DNA of 64,000 nt, from positions 1-64,000 of the forward strand of contig NZ_LQIV01000020.1 of the NCBI RefSeq assembly GCF_001500125.1. Reading direction: 5' to 3'. The notes under the pieces are model-generated. The model was not told the DNA's origin and made no database searches. It saw only the letters and a program-made list of their open reading frames with translations. Of this stretch, positions 8,651-19,392 are shown piece by piece; position 1 is the first letter of the stretch, and every line of letters starts with the position of its first letter. A program made the position numbers and the translations under genes. This DNA comes from Mycobacterium sp. IS-1742 (GTDB lineage Bacteria; Actinomycetota; Actinomycetes; Mycobacteriales; Mycobacteriaceae).

Positions 8651-10369
8651 CTACGGCCAGCGGGTGTCCAGGACGTCGAGCGCGTTCGGCAGCTTCGCGC
8701 GGTACCGCGCCCGGTCGGCCTGTTTGAACGGAACCCACCACGGCGCCTGGAACAGTTCGACGATCCGGACCATCTGGCCGCGATAGCCCGACGCCTGCAA
8801 CACCCCGTTCGCGGCGTACCGGCCGCCCTCGTTGGCGCCCTCCATGGTGGTGACGTTCTGATCGGTCTTCACCCATTCCCCGGCCAGGAACAGGTTGTCG
8901 ATCCCCGTCGCGGCCTCCGGACGGCGCGCCCACGACCCGGGGTCCTGGATGAACAGCGGTTCGTCGTTGCGGACCTCCGGTGTGCCCGAGGCGATGATGG
9001 CCGGGTCGAGGAACCACGAGTGCAGCATGTCGTCGGTCAGCACGGTGTCGGTGTCGTTGAGGTGTGCCTTGATCTGCGCCCAGGCCTCACGCGCGATCTC
9101 CTCGGGTGTGCAGTCCCTGGCGCTGCGGCGGTTGACGTTACCCGGGGTGGTCCAGTCCGAGATGATCGCCGACAGACAGTCCTTGACCGTGCCGTCGCCG
9201 TAGCTGGTCAGGCTCCGCTTCCAGAACTGGGCCTCGCTGATCGAGGTGATCGCCCAACCCGAATCCACGTAGTTGACATGGCCTTTGGTGACGTCGACGC
9301 GCTCTTTGAGGTAGAACATCAGCCCGTTCATCCATTCGGTGCGCAGCAGCGCGACGTCGGCCAGTTTCGGGTCTGCCGCGACGACCGGACGCGCGGCACC
9401 GCCGGGGCCCACGACCGTCGCCGACGCGATGTGCCGACCATCCGGAGTCAGCCGCGTCAGTGCCTCACCCACGTGGAACGTCACACCCTTCGACCGCAGA
9501 TGGGCGACCCACGGGTCGAGCCACTGCGAGCTCGTGGGCCCGTTCAGGACGCGGTCGAAGCCCTTGTTGTCGTAGTCGTTGCCCAGCAACAGGATCGACC
9601 ACACCGAGGCCTCACCGACCAGACCGATGGAGTGGGCGCTGGCGTCCTTGGACTTCGAGGCCGCCAGGTTGCGGATGATGCCGTCGGCGAGATAGCGGTT
9701 GTACTCCTGTGACCGCTTGTTCGCGCCGATGTAGTCCTCCCACGTCATGTTCTCCCACTGCCCGAGCTTGCGCTCGTCACAGCTGGTGACGTAGACGGCC
9801 AACTTCTGCGCGGCGTAGGCCGCCTCCCACAGCGGCAGCCGGTAGAGCGTCTGGAACACGGTGGTGACCGACTCGATGAACGCCTTCGGGGTGACCGGAT
9901 TCGGCAGCGTCGGCAGCGGGAACGGCAGCGGCACAGTCAGATCGGCCCGGTTGAGGCCCGAGTGCAGATAGGACGTCGCCCGCGTGAGGTTCTGCCACGT
10001 GCCATGGCTGTTGCCGGGGAACGGAATCCGTCGCATGGTGTCGGTGACGTTGCGGTAGAAGCCGGGGAAGAACCGGAAGCCGTGTTCGGCCGGCAGCGGC
10101 GTGGCGCCGGAGTTCGGCACCGGAATGGATCTGGCCTTGCCGCCCAGAGCTTTCCGCTCGTAGACGGTGACGGTGTAACCGCGGTCGACGAGTTCGTGTG
10201 CGGCCGTGAGCCCGGCGATACCGGCGCCGAACACCGCGACCGATCCACCCCTGGGGGCGGCACGCGCGGTCGGCGGCACGGCCGACAGCGTCGCCGCGGC
10301 CAGACCGGCGCTCGCGGTGCCCGCCAGGAACGACCGGCGCGACACGCGTTGTTGTTGAACCCGACCCAT
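8651..10369 (-). CDS. Tat-exported FAD-dependent amine oxidase/dehydroxylase-like protein
   Basis: 572 aa. The N-terminus carries a twin-Arg signal (SRRSFLAGTASAGLAAATLS, about residues 9-28), so the folded flavoprotein is exported. A GAGIAGLTAAHEL dinucleotide fold follows at about residue 48. The C-terminus has the NLFLAGEWVKTDQNVTTMEGA motif that closes the FAD site in the amine-oxidase/phytoene-desaturase group. It resembles hydroxysqualene dehydroxylases and carotenoid oxidoreductases; the substrate cannot be told. The upstream 97 bases hold a plausible promoter with a TAACTT -10 region. Confidence 0.82.
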   Translation of the reverse strand: MGRVQQQRVSRRSFLAGTASAGLAAATLSAVPPTARAAPRGGSVAVFGAGIAGLTAAHELVDRGYTVTVYERKALGGKARSIPVPNSGATPLPAEHGFRFFPGFYRNVTDTMRRIPFPGNSHGTWQNLTRATSYLHSGLNRADLTVPLPFPLPTLPNPVTPKAFIESVTTVFQTLYRLPLWEAAYAAQKLAVYVTSCDERKLGQWENMTWEDYIGANKRSQEYNRYLADGIIRNLAASKSKDASAHSIGLVGEASVWSILLLGNDYDNKGFDRVLNGPTSSQWLDPWVAHLRSKGVTFHVGEALTRLTPDGRHIASATVVGPGGAARPVVAADPKLADVALLRTEWMNGLMFYLKERVDVTKGHVNYVDSGWAITSISEAQFWKRSLTSYGDGTVKDCLSAIISDWTTPGNVNRRSARDCTPEEIAREAWAQIKAHLNDTDTVLTDDMLHSWFLDPAIIASGTPEVRNDEPLFIQDPGSWARRPEAATGIDNLFLAGEWVKTDQNVTTMEGANEGGRYAANGVLQASGYRGQMVRIVELFQAPWWVPFKQADRARYRAKLPNALDVLDTRWP

Positions 10370-10466
10370 GACCCACCGCCTCGCCGCGGAACCCCGTCGG
10401 CGATAAGTTAACGGTGATTCGCGTCACAACCGCGCATTTGGGCCTGCGCTGCGCGTGTCGGTGCGT

Positions 10467-11159
10467 TCAGCGCGGCGGTTTGACCGCGGCGTGCAGTGCG
10501 ACGATGCCACCGGTCAGATTGCGCCAGCGCACCTGCGACCAGCCCGCGTCCTCGATGCGCCGCGCGAGGCCCGCCTGATCGGGCCACGCCCGGATCGACT
10601 CGGCCAGATAGACGTAGGCGTCGGGGTTGGAGGCGACCGCGCGGGCCATCCGCGGCAGCGCCTTCATCAGGTACTCCTTGTACAGCGTGGCGAAGGCGCA
10701 GTTCGTCGGCGTGGAGAACTCGCACACCACCAGCCGCCCGCCCGGCCGCGTCACCCGCGCCATCTCCCTCAGGCCCGCCACGTGGTCGACCACGTTGCGC
10801 AGACCGAAGCTGATGGTGACCGCGTCGAACGACTCGTCGGCGAACGGCAGTCTGGTCGCATCACCGGCGACCTTCGGGACGTCGCGTTGGCGCCCCGCCG
10901 AGAGCATGCCCACCGAGAAGTCCGCGGCCACGCACCACGCGCCGGAGGCCGCGAGTTCGACCGTCGACACCGCGGTGCCAGCCGCCAGGTCGAGCACCCT
11001 GTCGCCCGGGCCGATCCCCAGCGCCGAGCACGTCTCGCGGCGCCAGAACCGGTCCTGTCCCAGCGAGAGCACGGTGTTGGTCAGGTCGTAGCGGCGCGCC
11101 ACCGCGTCGAACATCGACGCGACCTCGTGGGGGTTCTTGTCCAACGTCGCCCGGCTCAC
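10467..11159 (-). CDS. menG: Demethylmenaquinone methyltransferase MenG (UbiE)
   Basis: 230 aa, the expected size. SAM-dependent class I methyltransferase with the UbiE signature: [12 protein letters not shown] near the N-terminus, motif [11 protein letters not shown], and SFGLRNVVD in the centre. It performs the last ring step of menaquinone synthesis. Starts at GTG 11159. Orthologue of Rv0558 by position. A weak inverted repeat (GCGCTG at 10446-10451 with CAGCGC at 10468-10473) spans its stop codon and may contribute to termination. Confidence 0.93.
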   Translation of the reverse strand: MSRATLDKNPHEVASMFDAVARRYDLTNTVLSLGQDRFWRRETCSALGIGPGDRVLDLAAGTAVSTVELAASGAWCVAADFSVGMLSAGRQRDVPKVAGDATRLPFADESFDAVTISFGLRNVVDHVAGLREMARVTRPGGRLVVCEFSTPTNCAFATLYKEYLMKALPRMARAVASNPDAYVYLAESIRAWPDQAGLARRIEDAGWSQVRWRNLTGGIVALHAAVKPPR

Positions 11160-11230
11160 GACGCCGACGCTACCTGTGAATCCGCTGCCACCGGGAATGG
11201 GGGACGCCGCCGGCGGCCTTGTAACGGGTC

Positions 11231-12055
11231 ATGAGCGGAAAAGTGTGGTTCATCACCGGTACATCGCGCGGATTCGGCCGGGAGTGGGCGATCGCCGCAC
11301 TCGAGCGGGGTGACCGCGTGGCGGCGACCGCGCGGGACACCTCGACGCTCGCCGATCTGGTCGAGAAGTTCGGCGACGCGCTGCTGCCCATCGCCCTCGA
11401 CGTCACCGACCGCGACGCCGACTTCGCGGCGGTCGGACAGGCCCACGACCACTTCGGGCGCCTCGACATCGTGGTCAACAACGCCGGCTACGGGCAGTTC
11501 GGCTTCATCGAGGAGCTGTCCGAACAGGAGGCGCGCGACCAGATCGAGACGAACGTGTTCGGCGCGCTGTGGATCACCCAGGCGGCGCTGCCCTTCCTGC
11601 GCGCCCAGGGCAGCGGCCACATCGTGCAGGTGTCGTCGATCGGCGGGATCAGCGCCTTCCCCAATGTCGGGATCTACCATGCGTCGAAATGGGCGCTGGA
11701 GGGTTTCTCCCAGGCGCTGGCGCAGGAGGTGGCGCCGTTCGGCGTGCACGTCACGCTGATCGAGCCGGGCGGTTTCTCCACCGACTGGGCCGGCCCGTCG
11801 GCCCGACACGCCACCCCGTTGGACGACTACGCCGAGATCAAGGAGGAGGCGCAGCGGGCGCGCAGTCAGCGCTCCGCGAACCCGGGTGACCCGAAGGCGT
11901 CGGCCGGCGCGATCCTCAAGGTCGTCGACGCCGAGAACCCGCCGCTGCGGGTGTTCTTCGGTGAGGTGCCGCTCGGCATCGCCAAGGCCGACTACGAGAG
12001 TCGGCTCAGCACGTGGGAGGAGTGGCAGCCCGTCGCGATCGAGGCGCAGGGCTGA
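11231..12055 (+). CDS. Short-chain dehydrogenase/reductase
   Basis: 274 aa classical SDR. NAD(P) motif TGTSRGFG at residues 9-16, NNAG (VVNNAGYG) near 80, catalytic Ser in VSSIGG and YxxxK as YHASK near residue 152. The substrate is unknown. It diverges from menG across 71 bases and is convergent with mgtA. Confidence 0.88.
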   Translation: MSGKVWFITGTSRGFGREWAIAALERGDRVAATARDTSTLADLVEKFGDALLPIALDVTDRDADFAAVGQAHDHFGRLDIVVNNAGYGQFGFIEELSEQEARDQIETNVFGALWITQAALPFLRAQGSGHIVQVSSIGGISAFPNVGIYHASKWALEGFSQALAQEVAPFGVHVTLIEPGGFSTDWAGPSARHATPLDDYAEIKEEAQRARSQRSANPGDPKASAGAILKVVDAENPPLRVFFGEVPLGIAKADYESRLSTWEEWQPVAIEAQG

Positions 12056-12065
12056 CGCCGGTAGG

Positions 12066-13193
12066 TCAGGCGGCCCGAAGCCGGCGCTGCCCCAGCACCG
12101 CTTCGTAATGGCCCAGCAGTTCGTCGCAGATCGCCGGCCATGTGCGGCCGAGCACGCTGCGCCGGGCGGCGGTGGAGTACCGGGTGCGCTCGGCGATCAG
12201 GTGGTCGACGGACTCACCGAGCCTGCGTTCGAAGTCGACGACGTCGAGCAGCAGCCCGGTGCGGTACGGCGCGACCAGATCGCGCGGTCCGCCGGCGTTC
12301 GGGGCGATCACGGGCAGCCCCGACGCCATCGCCTCCTGCACCGCCTGGCAGAACGTCTCGTGCTCGCCGGGGTGGACGAAGACGTCCATGCTGGCGTACG
12401 CGGCGGCCAGCGCGTCACCGTGGAGCGCTCCGGTGAAAACCGCCGTCGGCAACACTGATTCGAGCTTCGCCCGGTCCACCCCGTCGCCGACCACCACGAT
12501 CTGCAGATCGCCGCGGGCGCTCAACGCCGCCAGCCGCTCGACGTGCTTCTCGGGCGCCAACCGCCCGACGAACCCGACGATCGGCCTGCCGTCGGGCGAC
12601 CACCGCCGGCGCAACCCCTCGTCACGGGCCGACGGCGCGAAGCCGGTGATGTCGACGCCGCGGGCCCAGCGGTGCACCCGCGGGACGCCGTGCGCCTCGA
12701 GGTTCTCCATCGCCGACGTCGACGGCGCCAGCGTCCGGTCGGCCCGGCTGTGCAGATGCCGCGTCCACGCCCACGCCGCGCGCGACATCGCCCCGACGCC
12801 GTAGCTCTGCGCGAAGCCGGCGATGTCGGTCTGGAACACCGCGACCGTCGGGACGCCGAGACGGCCCGCGGCGTGCAGACCGCCGTAGCCGAGCAGCGCC
12901 GGGGACGCCAGGTGGACGACGTCGGGGTCGAACCCGCGCAACACCCCCACCATGCGGGGCCGCGGCACGCCCAGAGGCAGGGAGGTCACCTTCGGGAACA
13001 TCCGCGACGGCACCCGGTGGACCCGGACCCCGTCGTGCACCCGTTCGGCCGGCGGTTCACCGCGCGGGGTGTCCGGGGCGATGACGATCACCTCGTGTCC
13101 GGTGCGGCGCAGATGCTCGAGCACCCGCAGCACCGAGTTGGTGACGCCGTTGACGTTGGGGAGGAAGGACTCGGCAACGATCGCAACGCGCAC
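12066..13193 (-). CDS. mgtA: GDP-mannose-dependent alpha-mannosyltransferase MgtA
   Basis: 375 aa GT4 glycosyltransferase with two Rossmann domains. N-terminal [15 protein letters not shown] acceptor-side motif, central [14 protein letters not shown], and C-terminal [25 protein letters not shown] with the EX7E donor-site motif. The orthologue Rv0557 mannosylates glucuronosyl-diacylglycerol, a membrane anchor for lipomannan-like glycolipids. Starts at GTG 13193. In M. tuberculosis the Rv0556 gene lies next to it; here the accessory island intervenes. Confidence 0.88.
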   Translation of the reverse strand: MRVAIVAESFLPNVNGVTNSVLRVLEHLRRTGHEVIVIAPDTPRGEPPAERVHDGVRVHRVPSRMFPKVTSLPLGVPRPRMVGVLRGFDPDVVHLASPALLGYGGLHAAGRLGVPTVAVFQTDIAGFAQSYGVGAMSRAAWAWTRHLHSRADRTLAPSTSAMENLEAHGVPRVHRWARGVDITGFAPSARDEGLRRRWSPDGRPIVGFVGRLAPEKHVERLAALSARGDLQIVVVGDGVDRAKLESVLPTAVFTGALHGDALAAAYASMDVFVHPGEHETFCQAVQEAMASGLPVIAPNAGGPRDLVAPYRTGLLLDVVDFERRLGESVDHLIAERTRYSTAARRSVLGRTWPAICDELLGHYEAVLGQRRLRAA

Positions 13194-13216
13194 GACCCGA
13201 GGGTTTCAGCGCCGCC

Positions 13217-13249
13217 TGTCGCGCAGGTTGCGTCCCGGGATACGCGACA
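13217..13249 (-). terminator. Possible terminator hairpin after the giant-protein operon
   Basis: Seven-base arms TGTCGCG (13217-13223) and CGCGACA (13243-13249) around a loop of 19 bases, in the gap between the last operon gene and mgtA. There is no U tract. The hairpin would sit just downstream of the operon on the minus strand. The loop is long, so the call is weak. Confidence 0.3.
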
Positions 13250-13255
13250 CGAAGA

Positions 13256-14947
13256 TCACGTGCGGCCTCGCTCGTGCGGCACCGCGGAGTCGAAGGCCAG
13301 CCCGCTACGGCCTTCACCCCGCCCGACGCTGACCCGCCTGGCGATCCAGCTGACGTACGTGCCGTCGGGTCGTCGCGCCAGCACGGGCACCCGTTGCACC
13401 CGCACTCCTTCGCGAGGCACCTCCGCGTCGAACAGCACGCTGTGCCGGTCCTCGGCCAAGAGCCGGCCCCAGATGTCGGTGGCCGCCGAGGCGTCGCAGT
13501 CCAATCGTCCCTGGACCAGCCGCATGGCCACCCGGTCCCCCAGCCCGTCGAGCTGCGGCGTGCGCATCAGCCGCGGCACATAGGGCACCCACCAGGCGGG
13601 CACCGACGTCGCGAGCAGATACCGCAACTCGGTGTCGGCGGCGACGTCAGCGGGGGCGGCGGCGTCGACCCGTGCGGCGCCGCGCGGCATACCGCGACCC
13701 AGGCCGTCGGGCACGATGCGTTCCACCGCCCACACCAGATTCGCCGACTCGTCGCGCAGGAAGAACACCTCCTCCAGCGGCGGTCCCTCCACCGGCGGCG
13801 CGCTCACCGGCGGCGTCACCAGCCCGTCGATCACTGCGGTTTCTGAACCGGCCGCGGACACGGCGAACATCCGCCATGGCGCAGTCGGGTTGCCGATCCG
13901 TGAGGGCGGCACCGTGAACGTCTCACCGAAGGTGGTGCGGTAATGCACGGACTTGACGGTGACGAGCGAGGAACCGTCGGCGTCGATCGGGATGTTGAGC
14001 CAGTCGCAGCCGAAGATCAGTGCGCATTCGGCCACCAGCAGCCGCGCCAGGTCGTGCGGTTGCACCTCGAGCGCGCCGAGGTTGACCTTCGCATCCTCGA
14101 ACTCCCAGAACCTGTCCGCCGGCATCCCCGGGTAGCGCAGCGGTGTGGCGGCCGCCGTGTGCGTCGTCGTGCCGGGCGTCGGGGCGAACCCGACCGCGCC
14201 CGTGGAGGCGTCGAACGACCACCACTGCCCGCGGCCGCTGGTGGCCTCCTTCGCGGTCAGTGTGGTGCCGACGGCGCCCGACTGCACCTCGAGCCGGTAG
14301 CTGTACTCGAGCCGCGGCCCGTTCCAGGTCGACGACGGCGGGCTCGGCGTGGCCGCCGTGTAGACGGCCTTCCAGTCGGCGACCACCCCGCGAAACGTCG
14401 CCTCCTGCCCCGGTCTGACACCCCACAGGATCGGGATTCCGGTGGGCCCGGCGGCCTGCAGAGCCCGGTACAACGCGTCCGGGTCCGCCGATCGCGACGT
14501 CAGCAGCGGGGCGACCGCCGCCGCGGGCGCCCCGGGTGGTGCGTCGAGTGGGGCGAGCCTGGGCAGCCCGTCGGCCACCGCACCCAGCCCGGCGGTGCGC
14601 AGCCGCTTGATCAGGTCGAACCCGAGCCGGGCCCGGGTCAGGTAGTCCCGGTCCCCCGCCGGTTCCCGCTCGACGACGGAGTCCACCGGATCGGGGCCGA
14701 CGGGGAACGTGAGGCCCGCCGACGGCCCCCACGAGTGCACCGCGGCGGACGTCGTCTGCACCTGCACGCTCACCGGTGTCCCGGCGTCCTCTCCGACGAA
14801 CTCGCCGAACTGGTACTGCCGCATCAACATCCACAGCGGATCGGCCACCGCCGCCGACAGCGCGGCCGCCGGATTGCCCGAACGGCTCAGCGGCTCGAGG
14901 CGGGTGTGGGACGCCGGCGGGAAGAAACCGATGATCGGGTCGGTCAT
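13256..14947 (-). CDS. Island protein A: 563-aa conserved protein of unknown function
   Basis: Last gene of the five-gene unit; its ATG at 14947 overlaps the upstream stop by 4 bases (ATGA). No signal peptide or membrane helix. A distinctive N-terminal motif, DPLWMLMRQYQFGEFVGEDA, occupies residues 36-55. Aromatic-rich segments follow (WEFEDAKVNLGALEV; WWVPYVPRLMRTP). I recall similar DPLW-RQ-QFGEF-GEDAG motifs in uncharacterised proteins of other bacteria, but no function. Composition and codon use match the mycobacterial neighbours. Soluble and probably part of a complex with the other island products, by inference from coupling. Confidence 0.85.
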   Translation of the reverse strand: MTDPIIGFFPPASHTRLEPLSRSGNPAAALSAAVADPLWMLMRQYQFGEFVGEDAGTPVSVQVQTTSAAVHSWGPSAGLTFPVGPDPVDSVVEREPAGDRDYLTRARLGFDLIKRLRTAGLGAVADGLPRLAPLDAPPGAPAAAVAPLLTSRSADPDALYRALQAAGPTGIPILWGVRPGQEATFRGVVADWKAVYTAATPSPPSSTWNGPRLEYSYRLEVQSGAVGTTLTAKEATSGRGQWWSFDASTGAVGFAPTPGTTTHTAAATPLRYPGMPADRFWEFEDAKVNLGALEVQPHDLARLLVAECALIFGCDWLNIPIDADGSSLVTVKSVHYRTTFGETFTVPPSRIGNPTAPWRMFAVSAAGSETAVIDGLVTPPVSAPPVEGPPLEEVFFLRDESANLVWAVERIVPDGLGRGMPRGAARVDAAAPADVAADTELRYLLATSVPAWWVPYVPRLMRTPQLDGLGDRVAMRLVQGRLDCDASAATDIWGRLLAEDRHSVLFDAEVPREGVRVQRVPVLARRPDGTYVSWIARRVSVGRGEGRSGLAFDSAVPHERGRT

Positions 14948-17900
14948 GGTCCGTCCTCGTCGCCGATGTGTGACAGCACCTCGCCGATGTCGAAACCCTC
15001 GTCGACGAGCGCACCGATGTCGAGCGACGGCTCACCCTGCAGGGAGTAGTCGGCCAGCGACGTGGCGGGCACGATGCGACCGGCCAGTGACACCTCTTCC
15101 AAGGTGAGCGCCCGCTGGCGGGCCGACATCACGACGTCGAAGAGGATGTCGCCCACCTTCTCCGGGCTCCACGGCTGGGTGTCCGGGTTCACCGCGAGCA
15201 GCAACGCCTGCGGCGCACGGGCATTGGGCCCGTTGGCATTGACGGCCAGGCCGAGCGTGTGCCGGCCGGAGGCCCGCGGGACGACCTCGCTCCAGGCGTC
15301 GAAGACCAGCAGTGCGACGGGGTCGTCGTCGCGTGGCGGCAAGAGACCGTCGACGACGAAGCCGGTGACCGGCTGCTCGGGAGGCTTGCCGGGGAACGGG
15401 GCGCCGATCCACGTCTGCAGTGCGTCCGAGGGCAGCTGCCAGGCGCGCATGGGGCGGGGCCGGCCGACCATGTCGGCGAGCACCCGGAGCTCCGTGTAGC
15501 GGGACAGGTCGCCTCGGACGGTCGCGCAGCGGTGCAGCCACTCGTCGACCGCGGCGGAGTGGCCGGCGTCCGACAGCCCGGCACGCAGGGCGGCGAGGAA
15601 CGGATCTCGCACGGGCGCAATGAGTTCCGGGACGACCGGCATACGGTCGTCGAACAGCAGTGCCGCCATCTCGGTGAGCGCGGTGAGGGCGTCGGCTTCG
15701 GCGGTCGGCGGGGTGGCGGTGAAGGACGCCATGGCCTCGCGGAAGGCCGCGAGCCGCGCCTGATTCTCGGCGACGACGGCGGTCTGCCCGCCCGCCGCGA
15801 CATCGGGGTGATTGCGTCCGAAGTGACAGGCGAGCGCGTCGATCAGCGCGTCGGCGTCGGGCAGGCGCAGTACGGCCTCGAGGTCGTCGTGGGCGCCCTG
15901 GAGGCGGTTCCGCACCCCGAGCAGGTCCATCCGGCGCCGCTTGCCGAGGTCCCGGCCCGCGTCACTGGGTCGGCGCAGGTCGTCGGGTGTCCCCGTACGG
16001 GCCCCGCTCAGCAGCCGGAAGGCGGCGGCGGCCAGCACCCACGCTTCGGTGAACGCCGCCGTCGGCTCGGCCGCCAGCCCCGCGACGCGCTGCGTCAGCC
16101 GCTCCCAGAGTTCCTGCGGACGGGTGACGCCGCCGGCGAGGACGACGAAATCCAGTGCGCTCCACCCTGAATGACTCATCGTCAGCGACGCACTCAACGT
16201 GATGGCACGGGCTCCGCCGAGCACCGTCTGCGCCCACATCTCGACGTGCGGGTGCATGCGGGCCCGCGGGGTCTGCGCCCAGAAGTTCGACAGACCGCCG
16301 GCCGCGGGCAGCAACGCCAGGACCCGGTGCATGACGACCGAACCTTCGGTCGGGTTGGCGGTCACCTCGATCGGCGGTGGGGTGCCGTCACCGGCCAGTA
16401 CGTCTGCCGCCGCGGCGGCGCGCGTCGGCGACCCGCGCAGCAACTGGTGTACCGATTCGGACAGCAATACGTCGGCGATCGCATCGTGCAGACTGCGCAG
16501 CCGTTTCACATACTTGAGGACCAGATCCAGGTCGGACTCCGCCACGGCCGGGAAGCCCTGAAGGTACTTCCGGTACGCCGCAGGCGGATTCCTGAGCGCG
16601 TCGCGCACCGGGCGTTCATCGGAGGTACACAGTTCGAGGAGCCGGACGCCGTCGACGACGTCGTTCACGCTGGCCACCTCGAGACCGGGATCGGCGATAC
16701 CCGTCGTCCGGTTGGTGTCCTTGGCCGCCACGAGGGGGGCGATAGAGCGCAGCGAGTAGATGAAGCGGTCCAGCGGCCGGTCGTCGTCGTGCAGCCAGCG
16801 TTCGAGCCGGTAGCCCAGCAGTGCGCCCAGGGGTTGTCCGGCCCGGACGCCGTCGAGCACCGTCAACGCCTCGCGCACCCTGGTGCTCGACAGGTCGATG
16901 TTCAACGGCCCCTTGCCCGTTCCGTCCGGGTCGTGGGTGAGTGCGGCACCGCGCAGCACCGCGGCCGTCGCCGAGTGCGCCAGGCTCGGCGCGAGGATGT
17001 ATCCCCCGTCCCCGGCGGCGCCGGGCGCATGCTCGACGTCGATTCCGTACACCCAGCCGTACACCCCGACCGCCACACCGCGGCCCCCGTCCGCGCGGAT
17101 CCTGTCCAACCGCCGGGTGGCGCGCGAGGTCTGCCAGGCATCCACCCGGTAGGACGCGCAGTCGATCGTCTCGGCCGTGAGCAGGGTGCGGTCGACGGTC
17201 TCGGCGACACCGCCGATCGTGCGGACCGCGCGCCGGATCTCCACCAGCTGCAGCACCGCACGCATCGCACCGCTGAGCGCCTTGCCCACGGTGACCCCGG
17301 AACCCGCGACACCGATGAGATCGATGGGGTGCTTCGTACTCCCGGGATGGCGGACCGCGAAGGCGACCGGGTCGAACACGTTGGCCCGGGGGTCGGGGTC
17401 GAAGTGATACTCCCAGGGATTGGATCTCTCGGCCTGTTCGGCCACGAACCGCGCCCACGCCGCGGTGAGTGGTTCGTCGATGCGGTACGGGTCCAGCACG
17501 TCGTCGAGCACGCGCGTGGTCTCCTCGAGCGCACGCGTCTGCGGCCATGCGCGCCCGACCGCCCGGAACAGCGCCAGACGGCGCGCCTGGATCTTGTCCA
17601 CGGCGAACTGCGCGGTCGACAGCGACAGCGCGAGCAGGGCCTGCAGCACGCTGGCGGGTTCGACGATGGCGTGACCGTCGAGCATGTCGGCGCACGCTTG
17701 CGGATCGCTGTCGTGGGCGAGGGGAAGTCGCAGCATCCTGGCGTTGTCGGACACCAACTCCGGCACCCGGAAGTCCTCGAACCGGTAGCCCGTCCACTGC
17801 GCCACCTTGGCCATCAGATCCCGCAACGCCTTCTTCTTCGGCGGCTCGAGGACGTCCGGGATGAACGGCATCGCATCCACCTCGCCGACCAGCACATGAC

Positions 17901-19392
17901 GAACGCGCAGCGCCCTCGACGTCGGCTGCATGGCCAGGATCCGCGGCAGGTCCCGGTCGAGCTGTCCACTCGACACGGTGGGAACCTGGAATTGTTGCGC
18001 CGCCCAGAGTGTGCGCACCGCGGGCACGACCTTCGACAGTGTGACGTCGACGGGGTCGTCGGGGTCCGGTTTCCAGGTCGGCGGATCGTTGTTGATCACG
18101 GCGAAGTTCGACACCGGGAGGATGCCGTACGGTTGGCGGCCCACCCGGATCGCCGGCAGCGGCCCCCGGCCCCGGACGTACCGGATGTCGTGGTCTCTGA
18201 GCTCGCGACGAGCCCACTCCGGGAATGCGCTGCCCTTCAGAGTCGGGGTCATGATGCGGTCGAACAGCGGCGCCCACGTGACCGGCCACAGCGCGGTGTT
18301 CAGTGCGCCGGCCCAGTCCTGTTCGGGCCGGTCCGGTTCGTCGAGCGACGCGAGCGCCGAGACATCCACGCCGAGGGCACGGCCGAGTGCACCGGCCGGC
18401 GTCACCGCCGGCGGGAACGACGCGTGCTCGGGCGGTTGGGGTTCGAGGAAGAGAATCGGTTCGCCGACGGTTTTCTCCTCGCCGCCGACCAGGGTGATGC
18501 CGCTGGTCACCGGACGCGCAGACGACGGCGCAGGCCGGAACCGGGGCTCGGCGGGAAAGCCGTCCGGACGGCGCCACGTCGTGCGGTGGTCGGCGGTGTT
18601 GTTGGTGATCGCGCCGGTGGGCAGGAAGTCGAATCCGTCGCTGTGGGCGTGCACCCGCAGCAGTCGGCAGAACTCCGCGGCGGCCGCCTCCGGTGGCTGC
18701 ATGCTGACCCCGACGACCTGCACCGGCGGCATCAGCGGGGGCGACGGCGGTGAGATGTCGACGGTCACGGCCATTCCGGCGCGGACGGCCGCGTCGTAGT
18801 CGGTGAGCCACTTCAGTTCCGGATCCTGTTGTGCACCGGCGCTTCCCGTCAGCGCGTTGGCGGCTCCGGACAGTGTGCCTGCGGCGGCAGGCGCCGCACC
18901 GTCGGTGTTGGGCGCAGGCCCCAGCGCGGGCGCCCGCTCGATGCGTGCGCCGGCCTTGACCTTCACCTCGGGCTGGTGGACGAGCACCCAGAACCGCTCG
19001 GGCATCAGCGCCGCACGCACCCGGTCGGCAACCGCCTGCGGGGCGAGGCTGGGGAAGATCGGCTGGCCGGTGGTCGCCCCGTAGTTCGTCGGCAGGTAGA
19101 GCGCCGCGACCCACCCGGCGCGATGGGGACCGACCTCGGCGACCAGCTTCTGCCACCGGTCCGATGCCGGGGCGTCGTCGCCCTCGGTCCAGCGACGTCG
19201 CCAATACCGCGCGCCGGCAGCCTGTTCCGCGGCCGACAGACCGCGACCGAGCCGGTCGACATGGATGTCGTCGGGATAGATCCGCACCTTCAGCTGGGTG
19301 CGGTTCGCACTCAGCCGGGTCTCGATCCGGATGGGCAGCAGGAGCAGCGGGGTGCCGGGATCGACGTGTGCCCACTCGTAGCGGTCGCTCAT
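14944..19392 (-). CDS. Island protein B: 1482-aa conserved protein of unknown function
   Basis: The largest gene in the window. ATG 19392 overlaps the stop of the preceding gene by 4 bases (ATGA); no ribosome site is evident, so translational coupling is likely. The N-terminus has LLLLPIRIETRL followed by LKVRIYPDDIHVD (residues 16-46), then a YW-RRW segment and RAGWVAALYLPTN. A PIR-RVGRQPYGILPVS region lies in the first third. The C-terminal 600 residues are mostly helical by eye. No signal peptide, no membrane span and no recognised enzyme motif. A structural or scaffold role is a guess. Confidence 0.85.
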   Translation of the reverse strand: MSDRYEWAHVDPGTPLLLLPIRIETRLSANRTQLKVRIYPDDIHVDRLGRGLSAAEQAAGARYWRRRWTEGDDAPASDRWQKLVAEVGPHRAGWVAALYLPTNYGATTGQPIFPSLAPQAVADRVRAALMPERFWVLVHQPEVKVKAGARIERAPALGPAPNTDGAAPAAAGTLSGAANALTGSAGAQQDPELKWLTDYDAAVRAGMAVTVDISPPSPPLMPPVQVVGVSMQPPEAAAAEFCRLLRVHAHSDGFDFLPTGAITNNTADHRTTWRRPDGFPAEPRFRPAPSSARPVTSGITLVGGEEKTVGEPILFLEPQPPEHASFPPAVTPAGALGRALGVDVSALASLDEPDRPEQDWAGALNTALWPVTWAPLFDRIMTPTLKGSAFPEWARRELRDHDIRYVRGRGPLPAIRVGRQPYGILPVSNFAVINNDPPTWKPDPDDPVDVTLSKVVPAVRTLWAAQQFQVPTVSSGQLDRDLPRILAMQPTSRALRVRHVLVGEVDAMPFIPDVLEPPKKKALRDLMAKVAQWTGYRFEDFRVPELVSDNARMLRLPLAHDSDPQACADMLDGHAIVEPASVLQALLALSLSTAQFAVDKIQARRLALFRAVGRAWPQTRALEETTRVLDDVLDPYRIDEPLTAAWARFVAEQAERSNPWEYHFDPDPRANVFDPVAFAVRHPGSTKHPIDLIGVAGSGVTVGKALSGAMRAVLQLVEIRRAVRTIGGVAETVDRTLLTAETIDCASYRVDAWQTSRATRRLDRIRADGGRGVAVGVYGWVYGIDVEHAPGAAGDGGYILAPSLAHSATAAVLRGAALTHDPDGTGKGPLNIDLSSTRVREALTVLDGVRAGQPLGALLGYRLERWLHDDDRPLDRFIYSLRSIAPLVAAKDTNRTTGIADPGLEVASVNDVVDGVRLLELCTSDERPVRDALRNPPAAYRKYLQGFPAVAESDLDLVLKYVKRLRSLHDAIADVLLSESVHQLLRGSPTRAAAAADVLAGDGTPPPIEVTANPTEGSVVMHRVLALLPAAGGLSNFWAQTPRARMHPHVEMWAQTVLGGARAITLSASLTMSHSGWSALDFVVLAGGVTRPQELWERLTQRVAGLAAEPTAAFTEAWVLAAAAFRLLSGARTGTPDDLRRPSDAGRDLGKRRRMDLLGVRNRLQGAHDDLEAVLRLPDADALIDALACHFGRNHPDVAAGGQTAVVAENQARLAAFREAMASFTATPPTAEADALTALTEMAALLFDDRMPVVPELIAPVRDPFLAALRAGLSDAGHSAAVDEWLHRCATVRGDLSRYTELRVLADMVGRPRPMRAWQLPSDALQTWIGAPFPGKPPEQPVTGFVVDGLLPPRDDDPVALLVFDAWSEVVPRASGRHTLGLAVNANGPNARAPQALLLAVNPDTQPWSPEKVGDILFDVVMSARQRALTLEEVSLAGRIVPATSLADYSLQGEPSLDIGALVDEGFDIGEVLSHIGDEDGP

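Noticed and set aside
16171..18753. Open frame of 860 codons on the plus strand inside protein B
   Set aside because: It is Arg/His/Gly-rich with no recognisable domain, and is the antisense shadow expected in high-GC DNA opposite a real gene with native codon use.
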